57,952 nt of DNA from a virus: positions 1 to 57,952 of IMG/VR virus record IMGVR_UViG_3300046791_000121; one strand, given 5' to 3'. The stretch's first letter is position 1. Every line of letters begins with the position of its first letter. Shown one piece after another: positions 1-6,831 of the stretch. The position numbers were made by a program, and so were the translations under genes. The notes below the pieces were generated by a model, which was given only the letters and a program-made list of their open reading frames with translations, searched no databases and was not told where the DNA came from.

Positions 1-386
1 TCGTGTCAACGACGATCACCACCTTCGGGTCCGGCCCTTGTAGCTCGGGAAGCAACGGTGCGTCGTCGCCCCATCCAAGCCCACGGAGAACCTCGCGCCG
101 ACGCGACGGGCGACCCCACGCCCAATCGACGCGACCTCGAGCGCTGCTCACTGCTCCGCGCACCTCGGCGGCAAGGTGCTTGCGCCAATCGACCTTGGGC
201 GGCTCGAACATCGAGCGCGCCCACTCCGCCAACCAGTTGCCAGGAGCTACTCCGCGCCCGCCACCGCTCGGCCTCCAATCGAGGACCGCGCGCGCGACTT
301 GGCGCTCGATGACTTCTTGCGCCGCGTTGGTCGTCGGGTCGGGGAGATCGTCGCCCACTTCGGCCTCGTAGGACTGGTGGTGTCCG
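1..386. repeat. Left copy of imperfect terminal direct repeat
   Basis: These bases match the last 386 bases of the window in the same orientation with about 20 substitutions and no indels (about 95% identity). The repeat lies inside the coding region of the VWA/metallopeptidase gene. Joining the ends across it keeps that gene in frame. This fits a circular or circularly permuted genome whose contig ends came from two slightly different variants. Confidence 0.95.
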
Positions 387-1327
387 GCACAGCCCCCACA
401 GCTTCCGCCGCCCACTGCCAGAGCAGGAGTTCCGCCACCGCCACTTCCCGCACCCGCCTGAGCATCCCCATCGCCGTCGCGCCCTTCGCCGCCATCGCCT
501 GGCGCGTCTTCTCGTGCGTCGTCGCCACTATCTGGATCGCCCCCACCGGCAGCACCACCTTCGTCCTCGTCGTCGTCCATGCCGCCTTCTCCAGCGCCTT
601 CGTCCTCGTCTTCAGAATCCGGTCGATCCTCTTCTTCCGAATCGCCATCATCCTCCGGTTCTTCGCCGCCTCCCTCTGCGTCCTCTTCGCCATCTTCGTC
701 GCTTGGTCGATCTCCTTGCGGGCCTGCCTCTCCTGCTTGGCTAGACGGCGCGCTCGGTTGGGGCTGACCGGAAGTTGTTCCACCTGGCATCCCTCCTTCG
801 TCGGGTGGCGCCTGCTGTTGCTCGGCCCACTCGATCATCGACTTCGCGTAGAACTCGCCGGTGCGATCGTCCGGCAGGTCGTACTTCTTTGGCATCATGA
901 ACTGATGCGACTTCGGGAACACCCACCCCGCGCCTACGAGGTCGTCGTTGATCTCGAAGTCGGCAGCAACGTTCCACAGGTGATGCCACGACTCGATGTG
1001 GCGAGCCGCGCGCAAGATGTGCGCGACCCTCTCGTACCTCCCTCGAAGCGAGGCCGACGTTGCGGCCTCGCGTTGCGTGTGCCGACGAACAACGTGCTGG
1101 ACTTCGTGCGCCAGGAAGCAGGCCACGTCGTCCACCGTGAACTGGGCGAGCCACTCGGGGTCGAACCAAAGACGCATGCCATCGTCCACCGACACGCCTT
1201 CGATTCCCCTCCGCTCGATCGGCTTCAGGTTGAACAGCGCCGCCGTGAAGTAGGGGTGGCGCTTCCACACCTTGATGCGAGCCGCCCCGATCATGTTGCG
1301 CGGGCTAAGCGACTGCGGTTGCGCCAT
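1..1327 (-). CDS. MoxR-partner protein: HExxH metallopeptidase-like domain, acidic linker, VWA domain (N-terminal portion)
   Basis: The gene starts at an ATG that overlaps the end of the upstream gene and runs off the left edge; its remainder is at 57178-57566. Joined across the terminal repeat it is 572 codons. The N-terminal 150 residues match the pattern of putative metallopeptidase families found with MoxR ATPases (DUF2201-like): FDPEWL, then LAHEVQHVVRRH with the HExxH motif at residues 74-78. Residues about 175-300 are a low-complexity Asp/Glu/Gly linker. A VWA fold follows, reaching its MIDAS strand (VVIVVDT) at the edge. The MoxR-type ATPase five genes upstream is the expected partner; family knowledge suggests a chaperone or metal-insertion role. 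The substrate is unknown. Confidence 0.85.
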   Translation of the reverse strand, partial: MAQPQSLSPRNMIGAARIKVWKRHPYFTAALFNLKPIERRGIEGVSVDDGMRLWFDPEWLAQFTVDDVACFLAHEVQHVVRRHTQREAATSASLRGRYERVAHILRAARHIESWHHLWNVAADFEINDDLVGAGWVFPKSHQFMMPKKYDLPDDRTGEFYAKSMIEWAEQQQAPPDEGGMPGGTTSGQPQPSAPSSQAGEAGPQGDRPSDEDGEEDAEGGGEEPEDDGDSEEEDRPDSEDEDEGAGEGGMDDDEDEGGAAGGGDPDSGDDAREDAPGDGGEGRDGDGDAQAGAGSGGGGTPALAVGGGSCGGCAGHHQSYEAEVGDDLPDPTTNAAQEVIERQVARAVLDWRPSGGGRGVAPGNWLAEWARSMFEPPKVDWRKHLAAEVRGAVSSARGRVDWAWGRPSRRREVLRGLGWGDDAPLLPELQGPDPKVVIVVDT

Positions 1328-1916
1328 CGGACTCCACCTCCTTCGCTGACTGCTGGCCGGAGATTCGCTTCTTCATGTCGCCGACCCATCCGTAGTACAA
1401 CTCGTTCTTGGCGCGCACCGACTGGTGCAGCCCTTCGAGCAATGGCTTGATCTCGCCCATGAGGTCGAAGGTCACGGCGCACTCCTCTGCGCTGGCCAGG
1501 AACTTCTTGGCCGAGCGCAGCGACCGCGACGCCGTGTCGCCTACCTTCTTGAACCGCTCCTCGCTCGGCACCACGCCGGGCTCGGGGAGCATGCTGCGGA
1601 TCGTGAGCGTCTGCTCCTCGAGCTTGGTGCGAAGATCACCAAGCTCCTTGACCAGGGCCTCGCGGGCGAGGCGAATGATCGTCGCCCCGTCGCGCTCGTC
1701 GAAGCGGACAAGCTCGACCGTGCAGCCGCGCTCCTTCCAGGACTGGATGGGCAGCATGGCCACGTTCTTGTCGGGGATCACCCAACACGACAGGTTGATG
1801 CGAGCCCCGAAGCGCCAGAGGAACGACGACGGGTTCGCGACCTTCGTGCGGGCCGGGATGTCGTACACCAATAGATGAGCGCGGGTCGCGCTCGCGGCTG
1901 CCGGGTTCTGCGTCAT
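1305..1916 (-). CDS. Unknown protein with possible ferredoxin-like N-terminal domain
   Basis: 203 residues. The start is the ATG overlapping the upstream stop as ATGA; the in-frame extension beyond it is an Arg-rich shadow of the neighbour. Residues about 12-80 alternate strand and helix: HLLVYDIPA, then WRFGA, then SCWVIPD, then a Trp-containing helix and ELVRFDE. By eye this resembles the small alpha/beta N-terminal domain of ChrB-type or Cas2-like proteins, but that is pattern inference only. The rest is helical, probably coiled coil, with no catalytic motif seen. It sits between a zinc-ribbon protein and the VWA/metallopeptidase gene in the MoxR operon, so it may belong to that system. 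Confidence 0.75.
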   Translation of the reverse strand: MTQNPAAASATRAHLLVYDIPARTKVANPSSFLWRFGARINLSCWVIPDKNVAMLPIQSWKERGCTVELVRFDERDGATIIRLAREALVKELGDLRTKLEEQTLTIRSMLPEPGVVPSEERFKKVGDTASRSLRSAKKFLASAEECAVTFDLMGEIKPLLEGLHQSVRAKNELYYGWVGDMKKRISGQQSAKEVESDGATAVA

Positions 1917-2278
1917 GATGCGATCTCCTTCAGGCGTGCGATTACGCCGGGTTCGACGAACGCTTGCACGCTCGGTTCGGGTAGGTTGAAAATCTTCGAC
2001 CACACGGAGCGGCGCACCCACACGATGTCGCCCGTGCGGTGGGCCTCTTCGGGGCTCATCATCACGCCCGACTTCGGCGCGTTCTTCACGCCGACCAGCG
2101 CGACGTATTCGCCGGTCTGCTTCTGGCACTCACCACAGAGCGGGCCGTAGCCCACCACCGTGTTGCGCTCGAAGGTGGGCCTCAAGCGCGTGTCGAGCAG
2201 GATGTTCCCTGTGTCCGATGCCTTGCCGCACACCGGGCACGCTCGCTGCTCCATCGAGACGTAGGACTTCTCACTCAT
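1913..2278 (-). CDS. Small zinc-ribbon phage protein
   Basis: 121 residues with two Cys pairs near the N-terminus, CPVCG at about 14-18 and CGEC at about 48-51, spaced as a treble-clef or zinc-ribbon. The C-terminal half (about 60-121) has no recognisable motif. It overlaps both neighbours by a few bases within the leftward MoxR operon. A binding role for nucleic acid or protein is possible but not shown. Confidence 0.75.
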   Translation of the reverse strand: MSEKSYVSMEQRACPVCGKASDTGNILLDTRLRPTFERNTVVGYGPLCGECQKQTGEYVALVGVKNAPKSGVMMSPEEAHRTGDIVWVRRSVWSKIFNLPEPSVQAFVEPGVIARLKEIAS

Positions 2279-2507
2279 GGGCCCGCTCCCGCGGCCCCGC
2301 GACGTAGAGGGTGATGAAGGGCGCGGTGAACTTCCGCCACCGTCCCCAGCCGTCGCATGTGTCGCCGCTCGCCGTGCCCCACTTATTGATCACGCGAACT
2401 CCGCCGCGCAGGATGTCGATTTGGTCGGCAACCTTCAGGCTGGCGAACCAGCGGCCGACGACGACGTCGAGCGTCGCGCCGCCCCTGTACCTCGTGAGGC
2501 GAATCAT
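2271..2507 (-). CDS. Small unknown protein of the MoxR operon
   Basis: 78 residues, starting MIRLTRYRGG. The ATG overlaps the preceding stop (ATGA) and has a strong AGGAGG Shine-Dalgarno sequence 6-7 bases upstream, so the longer in-frame start was rejected. The protein is basic and Trp/Gly-containing, with beta-rich composition (FITLYVAG near the end). No family recognised. Confidence 0.7.
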   Translation of the reverse strand: MIRLTRYRGGATLDVVVGRWFASLKVADQIDILRGGVRVINKWGTASGDTCDGWGRWRKFTAPFITLYVAGPRERAHE

Positions 2508-2743
2508 CGGCACACCTCCTCCTGGATGACGGCCCAGCAATGCGAGCGCCACCGATCGGACGGGCTAACGTCGGGCCGGTCGGTCTGCAACTCGATCTCC
2601 ACCACCGTCAGCACGTCGCCGCCTTCGACGGCCTCGCGTAGCAACGCCGAGTCGCCCTCGCTCGCCGGGTAGCACGAGTCGTAGCGGAGCATGTCGAGCG
2701 GGAAGGGGTAGGACCCTCGGACTCTGAAACGTGACGGCTTCAC
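2504..2743 (-). CDS. Conserved small phage protein
   Basis: 79 residues, starting MKPSRFRVRGSYPFPLDMLR. The phrase YPFPLDMLRYD followed by CYP looks like a small protein family common in phage genomes and of unknown function (recognition from memory, not search). It immediately follows the MoxR gene with a two-base gap and overlaps the next gene by four bases, so it is co-translated with its neighbours. Confidence 0.75.
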   Translation of the reverse strand: MKPSRFRVRGSYPFPLDMLRYDSCYPASEGDSALLREAVEGGDVLTVVEIELQTDRPDVSPSDRWRSHCWAVIQEEVCR

Positions 2744-2745
2744 GG

Positions 2746-3942
2746 TTAGCCTCCGAATCCGCTCGCCGCGACCATCGGAGCGAGCCGTTGAATGACGGGG
2801 ATGTATTCAGCGAGCAGCCTGCCCTTCGGCTTGTTCGCGCCCAGGTGCTGACCGGCTACGAGCGCGAGGTCGTCGCCTGCGCCAGCGTCCAGCGTGATCC
2901 GAATGATTTCCCAACCCCAATGCCACCAATCGCCCTTCTCCTTCTCGGGGATGCTCTTGTTGGTCGCCGCGAGCGCGACGGCCATCAACTGCGCGAAGGT
3001 GCGATCCTGGCGACGGGGATCGGGCTGCCACAGCTTCGGATTCTCGCGGAGCTTCGCGATTGGAATCAGGTCCTGATCGTTGTAGAAGGACATGAACTGC
3101 AACGCCTGCGGCTCGCCGATGGTGCCGGTGAGAATCTCCTGCATGGCCTCGGGGTCATCGAACATCCTGCACGTCGCCGCGAGGTTGAGCGCGTAGTCCC
3201 ACGAGCGCGGTGTCGCGTAGGCCAGAGGGAAGCGACTCGAAATCACTGGGTCGGAAATGTTCTCCAGCAACGTGCCGATGCCGACACCGTGAGGGGGCGG
3301 CATCATGTAGGCCGTGTAGATGCTCACGACTTCCGCCTTCGCCACCTCGTGCTTCTCGTCGCTCCACCTCGGGAACAGGTCCGGACGCAGGTCTCCGTTG
3401 CCCTGCACGTAGCGAACGTGATCAGCGGGCCCCGGTGGATTGAACGGGAGCCAGATGGCCCGGTTGCCGATCGGCTTGGAAATGTCCTGCGCGTCCGCCG
3501 CATGCTCGGGCTCGTTCATCGCACCCATCACCGTCACGGCCGCGTTCAGATGCGTGTCGCCAACCTTGCGCGGCAACTCGTCGAGCACCTTGAGCATCGC
3601 GCCCTGAGTCGAGCGCAGGGCCAGATTGAACTCATCCAACATCCACAGCGCGGGCTGACCATCGTTGATCTCTCGAATGCCCGCCGCCGCCTTGAACCAA
3701 AGCTCGCCACCCGACGGGGTCGGCCAGCCATTGAAGTCTTCCGGGCCATGCTGCCCGACCGACCACCGCAAGAAGTGCTTGTCGTCGACGCCGAATGCGC
3801 GACCGACGCTCCTGCCGAACTGCGTCTTGCCAATGCCCGGAGGCCCGATCCAGATCAGGACGTGCGCGCCAGGGGTACGAAGGACGTAGAAAGCCTTGAG
3901 CGCGTTGCGCTCCATCGGCGAGTTAAGAAGTTGTAGACCCAT
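2746..3942 (-). CDS. MoxR-type AAA+ ATPase
   Basis: 398 residues from an ATG with an AGGAGGG ribosome-binding site; a longer in-frame start was rejected because it lies inside upstream genes. The Walker A motif GPPGIGKT is at residues 33-40, Walker B LWMLDEFN ends near 106, a sensor-like AMNEPEH follows, and SSRF-PLAYATPR supplies conserved arginines. These features, the short N-terminus and a VWA protein downstream fit the MoxR branch of AAA+ ATPases, which act as hexameric remodelling chaperones with VWA partners (RavA-ViaA in E. coli; a MoxR/VWA pair in the archaeal virus ATV). In this phage it probably acts with the VWA/metallopeptidase protein early in infection. The target is not evident. 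Confidence 0.9.
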   Translation of the reverse strand: MGLQLLNSPMERNALKAFYVLRTPGAHVLIWIGPPGIGKTQFGRSVGRAFGVDDKHFLRWSVGQHGPEDFNGWPTPSGGELWFKAAAGIREINDGQPALWMLDEFNLALRSTQGAMLKVLDELPRKVGDTHLNAAVTVMGAMNEPEHAADAQDISKPIGNRAIWLPFNPPGPADHVRYVQGNGDLRPDLFPRWSDEKHEVAKAEVVSIYTAYMMPPPHGVGIGTLLENISDPVISSRFPLAYATPRSWDYALNLAATCRMFDDPEAMQEILTGTIGEPQALQFMSFYNDQDLIPIAKLRENPKLWQPDPRRQDRTFAQLMAVALAATNKSIPEKEKGDWWHWGWEIIRITLDAGAGDDLALVAGQHLGANKPKGRLLAEYIPVIQRLAPMVAASGFGG

Positions 3943-3952
3943 CGAATCCCTC

Positions 3953-4180
3953 CTAGTTGAGACTGGGGTTGAACGGCATGCGCTCTGCGCGGTGGATCGC
4001 AGCGACTCGATCACCGCCCAGCTTGTACGAGTACAGAAGCGCCGCCATGATCGTCGTAACCTCGCCGACCATGTCGCTCTCGGACTTCTGTTCCTTCTCA
4101 AGGCCGAGCCCAATGATCACCTTCATCACCGTCTGCCTGATGGCCTCGGCGTCCTCTCTCGACATCTGGTCTTTGTTCAC
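3953..4180 (-). CDS. Small unknown protein
   Basis: 75 residues, mostly helical (EAIRQTVMKVIIGLGLEKE and a MVGEVTTIMAALLYSYKLG segment). The chosen GTG overlaps the upstream stop as GTGA and has AGGTG upstream; an ATG five codons later (MSREDAEA) is the alternative. It lies 10 bases before the MoxR gene. No family recognised. Confidence 0.65.
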   Translation of the reverse strand: MNKDQMSREDAEAIRQTVMKVIIGLGLEKEQKSESDMVGEVTTIMAALLYSYKLGGDRVAAIHRAERMPFNPSLN

Positions 4181-4383
4181 TGCAACACCTCTTCGACGAA
4201 CTCGCGCACGGAGTAGCCGGACCAATAAGCCGCGAGCGTCTTCTTCCTGCTCGGCATCACGATTTCGTTGAGTCCGGCGACGCCGAGCCCGCCAATCTTG
4301 CGATCGATCTCTCGAACGACCTTCGCGACGAACTGCTCCTGCCCATCGACATGCTTCAAGGTGAGAGCCCACGTCGAACGCAT
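4177..4383 (-). CDS. Small unknown protein
   Basis: 68 residues starting MRSTWALTLKHVDGQEQFV, preceded by a good AAGGAGG site. The composition is that of a small alpha/beta protein. No motif was recognised. It overlaps the next gene by four bases in the leftward early operon. Confidence 0.7.
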   Translation of the reverse strand: MRSTWALTLKHVDGQEQFVAKVVREIDRKIGGLGVAGLNEIVMPSRKKTLAAYWSGYSVREFVEEVLQ

Positions 4384-4419
4384 CGGCCTGTCCTCCTTCT
4401 TGGTTGGGGTGGATGTCGG

Positions 4420-4923
4420 TCAGTCGTTGTAGATCACGACCGTGCACAGCACCGCGGTGTACGTCGTCGAGAACTCGTCCGACGCTGACCGCTTGAGCAT
4501 CTTCCACTCGCCATTGACGTAGGCGAGGATCGACGGCGGGAAGAAGTCGGGGGGCCATCCGAGATCGCTCGCCTCGGCGACCCACATGCCAGCGGCGCCG
4601 CGCCTCAAGTCGGTAGGCTTCAACGTCGCCTTCTGCATCTCCTCCCAGGTCATCGGGCGCGCCGCTTCCTTCGCCAGCGCCTCCGCGACGAACTCGTCCA
4701 TCAGCGAGACGGGTTGCGGTATCGGAACCACGAGCGCCTTGTTCAGCAGGAGGTGCCTGTTGGCGATCCCGAGCACTCGCGGGTCGCCGTCGGTCTTGAC
4801 GTAGTACTCGACGCAGCCGAACGGGAGATCGACGACGCGCTCGACTTCGTACACGGTGTTGATCTTCAAGCCTTGCGCCTCGATCCTAGCCACGACCTTG
4901 TCGCCCTTCTGGAACGTTGACAT
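4420..4923 (-). CDS. Unknown protein with SH3-like N-terminal segment
   Basis: 167 residues. The start MSTFQKGDKVVARIEAQG has AAGGAGT upstream; a much longer in-frame start reaches into the neighbouring gene and was rejected. The N-terminal 45 residues (GDKVVARI, TVYEVERVV, CVEYYVKT) have the alternating pattern of a small SH3-like beta barrel, common in phage early proteins that bind nucleic acid or host factors (inference). The middle is helical (MDEFVAEALAKEAARP). The function is unknown. Confidence 0.75.
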   Translation of the reverse strand: MSTFQKGDKVVARIEAQGLKINTVYEVERVVDLPFGCVEYYVKTDGDPRVLGIANRHLLLNKALVVPIPQPVSLMDEFVAEALAKEAARPMTWEEMQKATLKPTDLRRGAAGMWVAEASDLGWPPDFFPPSILAYVNGEWKMLKRSASDEFSTTYTAVLCTVVIYND

Positions 4924-4994
4924 CGCAGGACTCCTTGAATGAATGGTCTGACAAAATGGGTGGACGGTTTTTGTGGCTCGCTCTTTCGACTGAA

Positions 4995-5186
4995 CTACCG
5001 CGACTCCTCCTTGACCCGCAGCGCCAAGGTGTCCAGCGCGTCCTGCTTGCTGTTCGTGTAGTAGGTCGAATCTTCGACCACCTCGGCGTCGAGAAGCGTC
5101 TGGACCATGTACTCGCCGCTGAACGAATCCTTCACGATCCGAATCACTACTCGATCGTTGACCGCTACCCGCTTGAACGCTGACAT
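4995..5186 (-). CDS. First gene of the leftward operon, small unknown protein
   Basis: 63 residues, MSAFKRVAVNDRVVIRIVKD onward, with GAAGGGGG before the ATG. It is beta-strand-rich at the N-terminus with a short charged helix at the end. Being closest to the divergent control region it is probably the first gene transcribed leftward. Its 5-prime leader shares a short pattern with that of the next gene (on the minus strand, AAAACC followed by a CCAC-rich run and CATT), perhaps a common leader or promoter-proximal element. Confidence 0.65.
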   Translation of the reverse strand: MSAFKRVAVNDRVVIRIVKDSFSGEYMVQTLLDAEVVEDSTYYTNSKQDALDTLALRVKEESR

Positions 5187-5396
5187 CGCGAACCCCCTTC
5201 GTTAATGAGTGGGTGGTTTTCTGAGCACTGCTGTTGACTACCGCCTGCGTACTTGTACCTGGGCCGGGTTGGAGCCCTCTGATCGATTCGCTCGCCGACT
5301 TACTCGCGACCACCTAGCGTGCTGCTCTGCGCTAGGACCTTCTATCGCGACGCGCTCACGTCGAACCGAAGAGATCGACTGCTACGCCTGATGCAA

Positions 5397-5469
5397 GCCG
5401 CCCGTCTTGGGGTCGCTGCTTCGCTTGCATGCGCGCTCGCCGCCGCCCGTCTCGGGGTCGCTGCTTCGC
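5397..5469. repeat. Two direct repeats of 28 bases, 45-base period
   Basis: Copies at 5397-5424 and 5442-5469 differ at one base (CCGTCTTGGGG versus CCGTCTCGGGG in the centre). Each begins GCCGCCCGTCT and ends GGTCGCTGCTTCGC. The 17 bases between contain the palindrome TTGCATGCGC-like core. They may be protein-binding sites or a local duplication. Confidence 0.85.
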
Positions 5470-5624
5470 GGTTCGCGCTCCGGCCTCTGCCGATCTTCTA
5501 TGTCCACCAGACCTTGCGCCCGTTTCGCCGGGGGCCTTGCGCGAGAGCACCTATCCGTCGAGCCGTTTCGACGGGTCGCTGGCCTCTCGCTTCTCGATCT
5601 GGTTTCTAGCCGCCTCCTCAGCGG

Positions 5625-5670
5625 CACATATATAATGAGAGATTTTGCTCGGGTGCGCAACCGCTTTATA
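5625..5670. promoter_or_regulatory. AT-rich island with TATAAT hexamer, candidate promoter
   Basis: A perfect TATAAT lies at 5631-5636 inside the most AT-rich stretch of this GC-rich window, and a second TTTATAT run lies about 30 bases to the right. No good TTGACA-like box sits at 16-18 bases from either, and direction cannot be decided. It may also serve as an unwinding element. Confidence 0.35.
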
Positions 5671-5754
5671 TCCATGAACTACAAGGGGTTACAGAGTCGA
5701 AACTGCTCGATTTTGCTGGTGTGAGAAGGGGTCTCGTTTGGCACCAGATTTTGC
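5641..5754 (+). repeat. Three copies of the word GATTTTGC
   Basis: The word occurs at 5641, 5709 and 5747 in the same orientation; the first two continue with T. Repeated 8-mers of this AT-richness are unexpected here and resemble short iterons or regulator half-sites. Confidence 0.6.
5716..5747. promoter_or_regulatory. Nested inverted repeat, operator-like
   Basis: CTGGTG (5716-5721) pairs with CACCAG (5742-5747), and inside it GAGA pairs with TCTC around AGGGG. It overlaps the third GATTTTGC copy by one base. It may be an operator or an RNA hairpin in a leader. Confidence 0.4.
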
Positions 5755-5798
5755 AAGGATTCCGACCAGCGCCCGCTCTTCTCTTGAGCAGCCTAGTA

Positions 5799-5815
5799 AT
5801 GCTCGCGGGGAGCAT
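5799..5815. other. Short stem-loop
   Basis: ATGCTC and GAGCAT form a 6-bp perfect stem around the 5-base loop GCGGG. No T tract follows, so it is not called a terminator. Confidence 0.4.
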
Positions 5816-5908
5816 GCTGAGTGCAGCGAACAAGACCTGGTCGTTGCGCTGATCTCCTGACCGCAGTCGATCGCGTCGCGCGCCTTGAGTTAGCGCCCAG
5901 ACGTTCTT

Positions 5909-5953
5909 CCGGCAATGCCGGGATGTTTGCTACGCAACGCCACGGCAATGCCG
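5909..5953. promoter_or_regulatory. Pair of identical palindromes, probable operators
   Basis: CGGCAATGCCG, a perfect palindrome about a central A, occurs twice with centres at 5915 and 5948. That is 33 bases apart, or about three helical turns. The left copy extends by one base on each side. A smaller inverted repeat (TTGC-TAC-GCAA) lies between them. Same-face spacing of two identical palindromes is typical of cooperative repressor binding. The likely binder is one of the phage winged-helix proteins at 8710-9338 (inference). Confidence 0.6.
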
Positions 5954-5970
5954 GGCGGTTGCCCTGCTTA

Positions 5971-5991
5971 GAAGAAGAAGAAGAAGAAGAA
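5971..5991 (+). repeat. GAA triplet repeat, seven units
   Basis: Seven perfect GAA triplets sit just right of the palindrome pair. Purine-only tracts of this kind can bend DNA or form triplexes; here it may simply be a slippage-prone spacer. Confidence 0.85.
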
Positions 5992-6015
5992 AGAATCTGA
6001 ATAAGAAACGAGGCG

Positions 6016-6035
6016 ACTTGCGACAAGGCGCAAGT
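6016..6035. other. Stem-loop near the start of the rightward leader
   Basis: ACTTGCG and CGCAAGT form a perfect 7-bp stem around a 6-base loop, about 160 bases before the first rightward gene. It may be a leader RNA hairpin or an operator; there is no T tract. Confidence 0.45.
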
Positions 6036-6197
6036 TGAGGCGAGAGGCACACCAACAGGCATGACTTCGAAGCCCGCTTGGAGGCGTGCGAAAAAATCTG
6101 CGCGAATGCGCATTTTGACCCTTGCTACTAAGTGCCCCGGAGCATACGTTGTGAAAGGCAGCAAGAGATCAACAGCCCACCGAAGGAGGAAGGACAG

Positions 6198-6491
6198 ATG
6201 GCACTCGGAGTATCGGATGAGCCGAAGGCGAAGGGCGAGCGCCGCAAGGCACTCACCGTCGCCGAGCGCGCCTCGAAGTTCGACCGTTCGATCGCCGCGC
6301 ATGAAGCAGCAATCGTGAAGCTCAAGGCCCGCAAGTCCGACCTGGCGAAGGCCGCCCGTGACAAGGCGGCGCAGCTACTGAGCGAGGCGGGGATCGGAGT
6401 CGATCCTGGCACGCTCCGCCTGCCCGGCGAAGGCAGTCGTACCGTGATGGTCGATGTGGAAGACGCTGGCGCAACGAGCGGGTCGGGTTAG
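6198..6491 (+). CDS. First rightward gene, small coiled-coil protein
   Basis: 97 residues from MALGVSDEPKAKGERR, chosen because AAGGAGG lies just upstream; a longer in-frame start has no such site. It is highly charged and helical through residues 20-65 (ASKFDRSIAAHEAAIVKLKA), followed by a Gly-rich tail. Its place next to the control region suggests an early protein. No family recognised. Confidence 0.7.
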   Translation: MALGVSDEPKAKGERRKALTVAERASKFDRSIAAHEAAIVKLKARKSDLAKAARDKAAQLLSEAGIGVDPGTLRLPGEGSRTVMVDVEDAGATSGSG

Positions 6492-6495
6492 CACG

Positions 6496-6831
6496 GTGGG
6501 GCGCGAGCCAGCACAGCGATCTGGACCAAGGGCCTCATCAGCCTCGACCTCGCGCCCCGCCTCTTTCCTGAATCACAACGGCGAGCAGTTCGTCGCAGTT
6601 GAGATCACGCGAGACGGCATCAAGTGCCGATTCTGCCAGCGCATTATCAGAGTCCGCGAAAGAGCCGCACGGTTCGTCAGCGGCAACGGTTACGAATGCA
6701 CCGACTGCGTCTACGACGAACCGATCACCGACTTCAATCGTGAGTGGAGGGAGAAGCATGACGCTCGCACCCGAGCAGCAAAATCTTCCAGCGACCCAAA
6801 GCAGCGTTGGGACCTCGCAGGGGATCACTAG
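6496..6831 (+). CDS. Small zinc-finger protein, start uncertain
   Basis: About 111 residues. The core (about 45-85) contains CRFC and CTDC pairs separated by 21 residues, the spacing of a zinc ribbon, followed by DEPITDFNREW. The GTG four bases after the previous stop was chosen; an ATG at 6454 is possible and neither has a good ribosome-binding site. The 3-prime end overlaps the next gene by 74 bases, which is unusual here, so the C-terminus after residue about 90 may carry little constraint. Confidence 0.6.
   Translation: MGREPAQRSGPRASSASTSRPASFLNHNGEQFVAVEITRDGIKCRFCQRIIRVRERAARFVSGNGYECTDCVYDEPITDFNREWREKHDARTRAAKSSSDPKQRWDLAGDH

Larger units (their letters stand above)
5187..6197. promoter_or_regulatory. 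Divergent control region between leftward and rightward units
   Basis: About 1 kb without a convincing gene, lying between two divergent operons. It holds a duplicated 28-base element, an AT-rich island with a perfect TATAAT, three copies of an 8-base GATTTTGC word, several inverted repeats including two identical 11-base palindromes, and a GAA triplet tract. Open frames here are short, lack ribosome-binding sites and read through the repeats. The region is the natural place for early promoters, operators and possibly a replication origin; none of these is proven by sequence alone. Confidence 0.7.

Noticed and set aside
247-783. Lys/Arg-rich 178-codon frame on the minus strand
   Set aside because: It overlaps the same region in a different frame from the VWA gene; its basic repeats reflect the repetitive acidic linker shifted by a base.
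176-1450. Long open frame on the plus strand (about 424 codons)
   Set aside because: It is the antisense shadow of the metallopeptidase/VWA gene; its Ser/Arg/Leu runs come from the Asp/Glu/Gly linker read backwards, and the minus frame has HExxH and MIDAS motifs.
2731-3936. 401-codon plus-strand frame opposite the MoxR gene
   Set aside because: Antisense shadow of a gene with clear Walker motifs; no motif or ribosome-binding site of its own.
5397-5469. Possible CRISPR-like repeats
   Set aside because: Only two copies with a 17-base spacer and no cas genes anywhere in the window.
5319-5675. Short frames on both strands through the 28-base repeats
   Set aside because: They contain the repeat as an in-frame phrase, lack ribosome-binding sites and show shadow-like composition; the region looks regulatory.
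6061-6318. 85-codon Arg/Ser-rich frame at the start of the rightward unit
   Set aside because: Runs into the better-supported gene at 6198 (AAGGAGG site) in another frame and has no motif.
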